Of a stretch of 64,000 nt of DNA, positions 48,001 to 59,956 are shown piece by piece. Within the stretch, counting starts at the first letter, position 1. The number at the start of each line of letters is the position of its first letter. The position numbers were made by a program, and so were the translations under genes. Source of the stretch: Rhabditoides inermis (lineage: Eukaryota; Nematoda; Chromadorea; Rhabditida; Rhabditidae); NCBI GenBank assembly GCA_963966185.1, contig CAWZYM010000277.1, positions 62,001 to 126,000 on the forward strand. Reading direction: 5' to 3'. The notes beneath the pieces were generated by a model. That model was not told the origin of the DNA and did not search any database. It saw only the letters and a program-made list of their open reading frames with translations.

Positions 48001-51000
48001 AATCTTACGGTATTCGGAATAAAATACATAGATGGTTGACAAATTATCTATCTGGCAGATCACAGTGTGTTCGTATAAACTCATCCTGTTCCCCATGGTT
48101 AGATGTCTCATCTGGTGTTCCCCAAGGGTCCGTGCTAGGCCCGTTGCTCTTCCTCATCTATATAAACGATATAGGTGAGGCGATCCAACACTGTGAGTAT
48201 CTGGTATATGCGGATGATTGTAAGATGTACATTTCGGATGATGTACCTGATTATGATAAGCGACTAGCAAGTGATGTAATAAGAGTATCTGATTGGTTGA
48301 GAAATCGCCAAATGAATTTGAGTCTTTCAAAATGCACGGTAATGCATTTTGGAAAAATAAGTTAGAAAAGCTTCATCATTATCAACATTAGTTAGAAAGG
48401 TATTCATCTATGACTTCAAACTACTATCGAACTTTTACCTACATAAAGTGAGACCAATATTAGAATTTGGGTCAGAACTATATTGCCTCATGGATAATTC
48501 TCATATTAATCTCTTAGAAAAGGTACAACGCAAGTTTACCAAGTACCTTCTCCCTAAAACAGACTATAAACATAGGTTGGAAAATCTAGGGTTAGAAACA
48601 TTGTATATGAGACGCTTGATGATTGATCTTTCTTTGGCACATGCATATATTTATGGACATATCTTTGTACACCCAATACCACTGACACTGTCTAGCACAA
48701 CTCATACACGACAACTTCGGGGCCATTCACTTAAACTATACAACTCATCTAAAACCACTCTCTCGCAGTCCTTTTTCCCTTTTCGTATTCATAATATTTG
48801 GAATCTCCTCCCCAGTAGTATTGTTCTTATCAATGATAAAGGTGCATATAGATCAGCTATGCAGAAGTACGTTCTTCTGAACAAATCCAAACTTCATATA
48901 ACAGATCCAACACATCTATAGATTTTATGTAGAGTTCTTTGCTCGCTTGTTGACGGGGAAAGACGGTTGGACAGGGGTAGTGTCTATCTCACCGGCCGGG
49001 TTTTCTCACCCAACTATAGAAGTGACAGGATAGTCTCTCACCGCATATGCTGTTATAAACACAGTGTCTGGTGAGGGATTATCCCTTCGGTTCGACTGCG
49101 TTCAGAGCGTACAAACGGACGGGACGTCATCGTAAAGAAGTCAAAACGTTCGTCTAGTCTCAAACTGTGCGCTTTTTACATTGTCAACCCATTGTTCATG
49201 TCACTTGTCTCAATTATGAATAAAAGTATATATATATAAACAGCAAAAAGAGTAAACTAATACCACACCGTCTCTGTAAGAATCGGACACTTTTTGGGCA
49301 TGTGGTTACTAGGAGCTATGCCGGCGCATACAAGGATTATCGAAGGTACTCTACAAGATGTATAGGGTCGTTTTTGTCAAATATGCAAATTTGGACCATT
49401 AAGGGACCACTACCTCAAATCGGTCAATTTTTGCCAAAACACTTCAAATAAGAGCTCGTTCCATTCCTTATCAGATTCTAAGAACTTTTTCATATAAAAT
49501 GTTTTTCGAAAAAAATAAGTTCAAAAAAGTTATGATCAAAAAAATGAAAAATTTGCATATTTTCGATTTTTTTGAAAATGTTGCTGACCTGAGAAGCAAG
49601 AATAATTAGCATCATTTGAAAGAACGTGTTTTGTTTGGTCTACATGATTTTTATGAAGAAAATCAATCCTGACATCATCTGCCATCCAGACGGTTGAAAG
49701 TGGTCCGGAAAGCGATGTTTCGGCATTTTTCGATTTTTCGCCCTGTGTCACTGCGAAGAAGCAAAAAGCGAATACACCATGTTAATCTACGCACTTTGTT
49801 TAGTATATGGACGTGTTTTCATAAAAATCTATCATGACGTCATCTGCCATCCAGACGGTTGCATTTGCACTATCCAGTACAACCAACGGATATGGGTCAA
49901 CGAAAAACTTGAGCGGGATAGCGAACAAAAACAGCAAACAGGAATGCACTGAATCACACAAGCGAAAATCTTGGATCTTGAGATATCTTTTTGATAGTTT
50001 GAAATGATAATTAAAGGTGCACAATAACTGCAAACTTGTCCGGACCACTTTCAACCGTCTGGATGGCAGATGACGTCATGATAGATTTTCATGAAAACAC
50101 GTCCATATACTAAACAAAGTGCGTAGATTATCATGGTGTATTTGCTTTTTGCTTCTTCGCAGTGACACAGGGCGAAAAATCGAAAAATGCCGAATAATCG
50201 CTTTCCGGACCACTTTCAACCGTCTGGATGGCAGATGATGTCAGGATTGATTTTCTTCATAAAAATCATGTAGACCAAACAAAACACGCTCTTTCAAATG
50301 ATGCTAACTATTCTTGCTTCTCAGGTCAGCAACATTTTCAAAAAAATCGAAAATATGCAAATTTTTCATTTTTTTAATCATAACTTTTTTGAACTTATTT
50401 TTTTCGAAAAACATTTTATATGAAAAAGTTCTTAGAATCTGATAAGGAATGGAACAAGCTCCTATTTAAAGTGTTTTGGCAAAAATTGACCGATTTGAGG
50501 TAGTGGTCCCTTAATAGGCCAAATTTGCATATTTGACAAAAACGACCCTATACATCTTGTAGAGAACCTTCGATCATCTTTGTATGCGCCGGCATAGCTC
50601 CTAGTAACCACCTCGTCCGATTCTTACAGAGACGGTGTGATACATTCACATACACGTAAAACATTGAAAAGGAGCTGATAGTGAACAAGGAAGATTAGGG
50701 GCGAATATGTTGGGTGATGGACCCTCAACTAATCTGTGGCGGCTAGACACAGATGCCTAGGGTGCAGACAGACAGAGTAGGTAGATCAGAGTAGGTAGAT
50801 CAGCGTAGGTAGATCAGCGTAGGTAGATCAGCGTAGGTAGATCAGCGTAGGTAGATCAGCGTAGGTAGATCAGCGTAGGTAGATCAGCGTAGGTAGATCA
50901 GCGTAGGTAGATCAGCGTAGGTAGATCAGCGTAGGTAGATCAGCGTAGGTAGATCAGCGTAGGTAGATCAGCGTAGGTAGATCAGCGTAGGTAGATCAGC

Positions 51001-52791
51001 GTAGGTAGATCAGCGTAGGTAGATCAGCGTAGGTAGATCAGCGTAGGTAGATCAGCGTAGGTAGATCAGCGTAGGTAGATCAGCGTAGGTAGATCAGCGT
51101 AGGTAGATCAGAGTAGGTAGATCAGAGTAGGTAGATCAGAGTAGGTAGATCAGAGTAGGTAGATCAGAGTAGGTAGATCAGAGTAGGTAGATCAGAGTAG
51201 GTAGATCAGAGTAGGTAGATCAGAGTAGGTAGATCAGAGTAGGTAGATCAGAGTAGGTAGATCAGAGTAGGTAGATCAGAGTAGGTAGATCAGAGTAGGT
51301 AGATCAGAGTAGGTAGATCAGAGTAGGTAGATCAGAGTAGGTAGATCAGAGTAGGTAGATCAGAGTAGGTAGATCAGAGTAGGTAGATCAGAGTAGGTAG
51401 ATCAGAGTAGGTAGATCAGAGTAGGTAGATCAGAGTAGGTAGATCAGAGTAGGTAGATCAGAGTAGGTAGATCAGAGTAGGTAGATCAGAGTAGGTAGAT
51501 CAGAGTAGGTAGATCAGAGTAGGTAGATCAGAGTAGGTAGATCAGAGTAGGTAGATCCGAGTAGGTAGATCAGAGTAGGTAGATCCGAGTAGGTAGATCC
51601 GAGTAGGTAGATCAGAGTATGAGACGCAGAATATTTTAGTGGTAGATCAATTCTAATTAATTGAATGACTGCATAAACTTTATGAAATTGTTGGTACACG
51701 TCCGACAACGTCGCCTACCTGCCAGTTGCTTGCCCCAGCCCCAGACGCCTTCTCCTTCTCATCTCTGCCGATCTCCACAGTGTTTTCAGAAACCACGGCT
51801 GAAAACAAAACAAACAACGAAATCGTTATAATTTTTCACCACTCACTCTTTTTCCTGAGCGCATTGAGTTTGTCGAGGAGTGTCGGCCGATGCGTCGTCG
51901 CGAGCTTCTCCTTCTCCTCTTCCCACCGACCCTTCTCCGCATTCCACTGCTCCTTTTCCGCCTTCCATTGCTCCCTCTCCACCTTCCACTGCTCCATCTC
52001 CGCCTTCCACTTCTCCTTCTCCACCTTCCATTTCTCCTCCATCTTCTTCCAGTTCCCCTGCTTGCTCTTCCACTCGAACTGTTTCCTCGTGTACAACTCC
52101 TGTTGTTCCATCATCTGCTCCTTCGCCACACGTAGCTTCTCAATTAGTCCTCTCTTCTCTGTCTTGAAACAATCACACTTGTTATATATAAAAAAAGCTC
52201 AGTGCATACTCCACCTCCCAAACGTGCCTCCTCCGCTCCCACTTCTCCCGCTCTCTGACAGGCAGCTCCATAACACCACTCTCCTAAACGACAAAAGAAT
52301 GAAAGACCTCGATGTATGTTGACAGGAGACGCTTTAACAACAGAAAAAGGCAATATCTGTAATTCATTCCACCTGGTCCGGAATGAAGGGGTTGACGCGA
52401 CCGTTGCGGCTCATCAAATCAGCTGCAACACGATTAGTGTCTCTGACATCAGTTACTTCACCCGTCACACATATAGTGTTTGCCAGAGCGATGGTTTTCG
52501 ATCTTCCTCGCTCGCAGCTCGGAATACGGTGCTCTAATCATCTAACTCTCTTGTTTCGCGCGCTATTGTCGCGAGCTGACTCTTCGTCTTCCTCTGATCT
52601 ACCCCACAGCACGCGGCTTATTGAGAGAATGAAAGTATAACTAGAAATACAACAAACTTGATACTCACCAAGTTTCTCCCTGTACATCTCCTTGCCGTCC
52701 TTCATGCAGGTGACAAGCAGGTAGGAGGGCAGGCGGGACTCGCGCCACCACGACAGCATATCCAGCTCGTCGTAGGGACCACTGAACAGAC

Positions 52792-52852
<61 letters not shown>

Positions 52853-52896
52853 ACTCACCGCTCCTCTCCAGCCGGATCCTGGTAGTAGAACTCCAT
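44480..52896 (-). CDS. gene C: GYF-like domain, Trp-heptad coiled coil and CAP-Gly-like domain, split by a repeat-filled intron
   Basis: ATG at 52,896. Exons 52,859-52,896 (MEFYYQDPAGEE), 52,669-52,781 (GPYDELDMLSWWRES) and 52,373-52,422 (SRNGRVNPFIPDQ) form the GYF-like domain. Next are ESGVMELPVREREKW (about 52,210-52,287), a long coiled-coil exon (about 51,850-52,163) with Trp at every seventh residue over about seven heptads (WKVEKEKWKAEMEQW), and 51,718-51,798, ending SGAGASNWQ. The expected CAP-Gly-like exons occur only at about 44,785-44,843 (VGDRCAWGEPRYLATIRFV) and 44,480-44,619 (CAGVEFDDKVGMGSG, stop). The 6.9-kb gap holds a 14-bp minisatellite, a foldback element, a LINE on the opposite strand and a (GA)n. 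In the first CAP-Gly exon a TGA follows IRFV where the paralogs have Gly, and no in-phase donor is evident. Gene C may therefore be split or dying. Confidence 0.5.
44860..44932. repeat. ACGT-rich short tandem repeat
   Basis: Degenerate tandem GACGTAAGAC units (six or seven) just upstream of the first CAP-Gly exon of gene C. They contain several TGACGTA words. Confidence 0.7.
44988..45040. repeat. (GA)n microsatellite
   Basis: About 26 GA units, followed by two copies of AACATGGTTTCGACTCCTGT (45,049-45,090) just before the LINE's first ORF. Confidence 0.95.
45184..48921 (+). mobile_element. nearly full-length CR1-like LINE with intact ORF1 and broken ORF2
   Basis: ORF1 (45,184-46,248, 354 codons) is GC-rich: a coiled-coil region (DTLAELNAVKKLVSKQED), a run of ten glycines with one more after a Glu, then a basic RNA-binding-like part and an Arg/Gly-rich tail (FPGGRTGRGRT). 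The ORF2 start (ATG at 46,245) overlaps the ORF1 stop as ATGA. ORF2 is AT-rich and carries endonuclease motifs (NLRSLSN, TEIWIS, AVYRPPN, SGDFNFP, SDHLSII), then RT motifs (NYRPISLTC, RQFGFLNNRSTTSQ, LDVSKAFD, SGVPQGSVLGPLLFLIYIND, YADD) and the end FRIHNIWNLLPSSI. It is broken by an (AT)n frameshift near 46,318, a (GA)n frameshift near 47,265 and a deletion near 48,365. The 3' tail runs to about 49,240 with AATAAA and (TA)n. It lies antisense inside gene C's large intron. Confidence 0.88.
49263..50640. mobile_element. 1.38-kb foldback element flanked by TA
   Basis: Left arm 49,263-49,863 and right arm 50,051-50,640 are imperfect reverse complements over about 600 bp. The outer ends are YCACACCGTCTCTGTAAG, with TA at both borders (49,261-49,262 and 50,641-50,642), as for Tc1/mariner-type target duplications. 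Each arm contains the word CCGTCTGGATGGCAGATGA twice. The 187-bp centre is unique and no transposase is encoded. It is a non-autonomous palindromic element inserted next to the LINE. Confidence 0.9.
50774..51618. repeat. 14-bp minisatellite, about 60 copies in two homogenised blocks
   Basis: Unit GTAGGTAGATCAGC, or the variant ending AGA. Two of the first three copies have GAG, the next about 22 have GCG, and from about 51,105 to the end they have GAG, with three CCG variants at 51,556-51,605. The array lies in gene C's large intron. Open frames through it are spurious. Confidence 0.97.
52793..52852. repeat. (CT)n tract in intron 1 of gene C
   Basis: About 30 CT units between exons 1 and 2, the same intron that carries (CT)n in gene B. 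Confidence 0.95.
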
Positions 52897-53166
52897 CTAA
52901 TCACAAACTTACTAGTTATAAACACAGTCAGGATCAGATATATTTCACGGTTATTTCGACCAATAGTAAAAACACAAATTCATCAAAAAATTGAAATTAA
53001 ATCACTTTATTATTATATTCAATTCTGCAAACTAGAACTAGAGCAGATAACAACACACAACAACATAAAACGTAAACTGTACATAAAACATAACTGCATA
53101 ATCCATCTCCCCTACTGTACTCGGCACTGCTTTCTCTCTCTCTCCCCCCCCCCCCCCCTCCTCTCC

Positions 53167-54468
53167 CTACACCCTATCCAAGTACTCTAGCCGCACGAAC
53201 CCGGCGTGTCCGGGCCGAGTGCGCATCATCTCTCGTCCCTTGAACATGCCAGTGCCAGTGCCGACCGGCTCGTCAAACTCCAAACCCGCGTATGTACTCG
53301 TGTGCCCTAACAATTATTACAACAATTGCAACAAAAACCTCCTAAGCAGAACAATCTCTTCAATCAAGGGTTATCTTTACCTCTATCTTTTACAACAAAA
53401 ACGAATCGAAAGTGAACCCACCCTCCAGACGTCCGATGTATCGTACGAAGGCCAGGTGACGCTTTCCCGCCTCCGTCCACACACAACGGTCGCCCAGCTG
53501 CAAATAAACATAATATCATAATTGAAGTCAACTCACCTTCCACTCGCTGCTCTTCTCCGATGCAAGCGTCTCCTTCTGCGTCTGCTCCTTCTCCACGTTC
53601 TGATTCGCCTAAAACAAACATAAATCACATAAATCCCTTTTTCCAGATGTCTACCTGGTCGAGAAGGGTCTGCTTCTCGGCGTCGGCTAGTCGCAGAGCC
53701 TCCACTAGGTCCTCCTTCTCCTCTCCCCACTGCTCCTCCTTCTCCCTCCACTGCTCCTTCTCCTCTTCCCACTGCTCCTCCTTCTCCCTCCACTGCTCCT
53801 TCTCCACCTTCCACTTCTCCTCCCGCTCCTTCCACACAGCAACCAGCTGTTTCCACTGCTCCTGCTTCTCCCTCCATTCGGCAGTCTTCCTCTTGTACAA
53901 TTCCTGCTGCTCCTTCACGTGTTCCTTGTTCGCACGCAGCTTGTCCAACAGACGCTTTCTCTCCGCCTAAAACAAACACATGTGCGAAAATAGTATAAGA
54001 AAGGACAGAGAACGGGCGCGTTGCAGCAGCTGGCGGAAGCTACCTCCCACTGCTGCTTCTGTCGCTCACACTGGGCGCGCTCCGACCCGCTCACAGGCTG
54101 ACTCACACTCGCGTACTGTAAAATGAAAAGCTAAAATGTAATTTGCCCACATTAAGATAGATTAAAACCCTACCCACCTCATCCGGAATAAACGGATTGG
54201 CGCGACCGTTGCGGGCCATCAGAACGGCTAAACGGTTATTGCTGCTGCTAACAAAAAGTTACTTCACCCACCCAGTGGCTCCTTGTAGACCTCGATCCCG
54301 TCTCGCAGGCACCGCACGAGGAGGGACGAGGGGAAGTGAGAGTCGCGCCACCACGACAGCATGGACAGCTCGTCGAACGGACCACTGCAACGGAACGGAC
54401 CACTCCCCCTCCCTGTCTCCCTCCACTCACTGCTCCTCTCCGGACGGATCCTCGTAGTAGAACTCCAT
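53167..54468 (-). CDS. gene D: compact GYF-like, Trp-heptad coiled coil and CAP-Gly-like protein
   Basis: The best-preserved member. ATG at 54,468, stop at 53,167-53,169. Exons: 54,431-54,468 (MEFYYEDPSGEE), 54,272-54,384 (GPFDELSMLSWWRDS, then LLVRCLRDGIEVY), about 54,180-54,225 (ARNGRANPFIPDE), about 54,045-54,118 (VSQPVSGSERAQCERQ), about 53,655-53,967 (coiled coil), about 53,541-53,607 (NVEKEQTQKETLASEKSSEW), about 53,430-53,501 (LGDRCVW, FVRYIGRLEG) and 53,167-about 53,309 (YAGLEFDEPVGTGTG, MMRTRP, HAGFV). The coiled coil repeats W-x-x-x-x-E-x/Q with Trp every seven residues (WREKEEQWEEEKEQW). GYF domains normally bind proline-rich ligands and CAP-Gly domains bind EEY/F tails, so an adaptor between two partners is a reasonable but untested inference. 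Its 5' end is 255 bp from gene E's stop, in a tight tandem series. Confidence 0.72.
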
Positions 54469-54723
54469 CACTCCTTCTACAACTATGCATCTCAAAAGTT
54501 ACACAAAACATTGGTGAGATATTTGAATGGATTTTCAACCAATCAAGCATCAAACATCACACAACAGAGATAGAAATCTTTATTACACAATATACATTCA
54601 CACAACACGAGTACCTGAATTATCGAGTATCACAAAAGCCGAGTATCACAGGAATCAAGAAATCACAGAAGCGAGTAAACACAAAACCGAATATTACAGT
54701 ACACCACATTAATCTTCTCCCTC

Positions 54724-57679
<2,956 letters not shown>

Positions 57680-57936
57680 GCGACTGGCGACCGCCCGCGA
57701 AGGAGGAGAGAGACCTGGGAAATGACAAATGGAAAGAAAGATGAAATACGAAAAGTGAATATCACACAAATATTCCATGGTATGATCATCATAACCAAAT
57801 CACAGCTGGCAGCAACACTCGCACGCATAACGCACAACACAATTCGCAAATTTTACCCAATCACCAAACGCATTTAGAAAATAAAAAAAGAAAGAAACAA
57901 TCATGCAAAGATAAAACTGTACTAAAGTATCACTTA

Positions 57937-58734
57937 TCACCATTGAGAAGCATCCTTCGGTTGAAGGAGGAGGAGAGGCTCGGACGGAAAGAGGGATATC
58001 GATTTCTCCGTCACAGTACCTTCGTCTCCGCTATTCGACTTTTCCTTCACCTTTAATCAATGGCATGTATTTCACGACGGACTATTCAAGAGCAGTGACC
58101 ATTTGTTTGTCATGAGAAGCAAGCTAAATGAAAAGTTCAAAATAAAAGAATGCGATGTGTACCTTGTCCTGTAGTGAGTAGATCTCGCGCATCCTGGCCC
58201 GATCGGAAAGTTCGTCTCGCATCGCGCTCACCTCGCCCTCCAGGCGACTCACCTGCCGCCACAGAGGAAACGCCAGCGCGGGATTCGAGACGCACGGCTG
58301 AAACTAGTAGAATATCTCTGACGCTATGATCGCATATTGTTTTCATTATGATGATTTACGGTACCTCACCTCGGCGAATTTGTTCTCACCGGGAACGTGA
58401 ATGAACGGGTTCGAACTACCGTTGCGTGCGACCAGCTCGTCTGAAATCGACAATCGACTATTCCGTACATACATAGGTTCGTATGCATAATATAGAGTGA
58501 TACACTGGAAAACAACTACTACTCACAAAGCGTCAGATTGAACACATCTGCGCCATTCAGAACAGCTCGGATGCGAATCGATGACGGGAAGAACGAGTGA
58601 CAATACCATTGCAGAATCTTATCTTCGACAAACGGACCACTTAATACTAATTATTATAGAATATTGTTTTCTTATAAACAAAAAAAAACATACTGTTGTT
58701 CACTGGATCCAGGTGGAGTATAGTAGAACTCCAT
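57937..58734 (-). CDS. gene F: GYF-like domain with short coiled coil, no C-terminal domain seen
   Basis: ATG at 58,734. MEFYYTPPGSSEQ is followed by an exon at about 58,530-58,640 (GPFVEDKILQWYCHSFFPSS, then IRIRAVLNGADVF), an exon at about 58,369-58,441 (DELVARNGSSNPFIHVPGEN), an exon at about 58,164-58,300 (WRQVSRLEGEVSAMRDELSD, then MREIYSLQDK) and about 57,937-58,051 (VKEKSNSGDEGTVTEK, ending at a TGA at 57,937). Gene E starts only 258 bp further on, so F has no room for its own CAP-Gly or finger exons. It is either a short family member or reads into gene E by alternative splicing. Promoter and function are unknown. Confidence 0.5.
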
Positions 58735-59349
58735 CGTACGTTTGGAAAGAACTTGTAGATAAAGTTAATGCATACACTCATAAAGTCTAACAAATTTAAC
58801 AGAAAAATAAAAAAAAAACACGAAATGAAATAAACACAATTGATTAAAAGTTATTACGGTAGTCACGAATAAATGACTACATCATTACAGATCACAAATA
58901 TGTTTTTGAAAATTTATGAAAATATTTGGTCCCAACACGAAAACAATACGAAACATGCTAGTACTGTGACCCCCTAAGTAAATTTTTACAAACTATTTTT
59001 TCCTAAATTTTTCTCTTTTACATGATTGTTTACGTTATGTTATGTTGAATTTGTGATAGTTATAACAACGTTTTAGTGTAATTTTCAAACCCTAATTGAA
59101 CGGTATGCGTTCATACCACTAATCTGTCTCTGTCGGCGATTTCGAATTTCGTCGTTGTGGCGTTCGTCGTACTTGTTACTATCATATGCGTTTATTGATA
59201 TGTAATCGTCGGTGATAAGTAACATTGTTCTGTTTTGATTTGTTTTGGGAGGTTCGAAAGTTTATACCTATTCGAAACATCTTGCACACCTGTTTCTAAT
59301 TTTTCACATGGCTTCGTTATTTAAATTGGATGTGTTGTTCAGGTACACC
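58735..59349. other. divergent intergenic region
   Basis: AT-rich space between gene F (minus) and the ribosomal protein gene (plus). A splice acceptor (TGTTCAG, ending at 59,342) lies 7 bp before the RPL36A start codon, so a 5' leader exon or a trans-spliced leader is attached there. Confidence 0.5.
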
Positions 59350-59803
59350 ATGGTCAACGTGCCGAAGACGAGGAAGACCTTCTGCGACGGCAAGTGCCGC
59401 AAGCACACCCAGCACAAGGTTACCCAGTACAAGAAGGGAAAGGAGTCTCGCTTCGCCCAGGGTGAGTGTTCGTTTATTTTGCATATTTCTACCGTTGTTC
59501 TTGACAATAAGTGTGTTACAGTATCTTGTTATTTTCTATTTCTAATCACTTGCGCACATGTTGTTATCGCCGCCGACACTAATCCATGTTATTGCAGGAC
59601 GTAGGCGTTACGACGCCAAGCAGGCCGGATTCGGAGGTCAGACCAAGCCCATCTTCAGGAAGAAGGCCAAGACCACCAAGAAGATCGTGCTCCGTATGGA
59701 GTGCACCGACTGCAAGCACCGCAAGCAGCTCCCGATCAAGCGCTGCAAGCACTTCGAGCTCGGAGGACAGAAGAAGTCCCGTGGACAGGTCATCCAGTTC
59801 TAA
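59350..59803 (+). CDS. rpl-36.A: 60S ribosomal protein eL42 (L36a/L44)
   Basis: Two exons, 59,350-59,461 and 59,598-59,803, give 105 residues beginning [20 protein letters not shown] and ending [13 protein letters not shown], essentially the invariant eukaryotic eL42 sequence. The zinc-ribbon cysteines CDGKC and CTDCKHR are present, as are [10 protein letters not shown] and [12 protein letters not shown]. The protein sits in the large ribosomal subunit near the E site. Codon use is strongly biased to C/G-ending codons, as expected for high expression. AATAAA follows at 59,840-59,845. The next gene's acceptor is only about 110 bp downstream, which suggests a trans-spliced operon with this gene first. 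The symbol follows nematode naming by family. Confidence 0.97.
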
Positions 59804-59839
59804 GTTCACGTTATTGTTGTTTTTGTTGAGGGGTGAACC

Positions 59840-59845
59840 CAATAA
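59840..59845 (+). promoter_or_regulatory. poly(A) signal of the eL42 gene
   Basis: AATAAA 37 bp after the stop, followed by a U-rich region and, at 59,951-59,954, an acceptor TCAG two bases before the ATG of the next gene. The spacing is that of nematode intercistronic regions. Confidence 0.75.
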
Positions 59846-59956
59846 ACAACTTTAATTATGAATTTTCGTTGTGTTGATGTATTGAATGCATTTTCTTTTG
59901 CCTTTGTACCTTATTGTGGTATTCTATTTCATCAATATGGGTTTTGCTGTTCAGTC

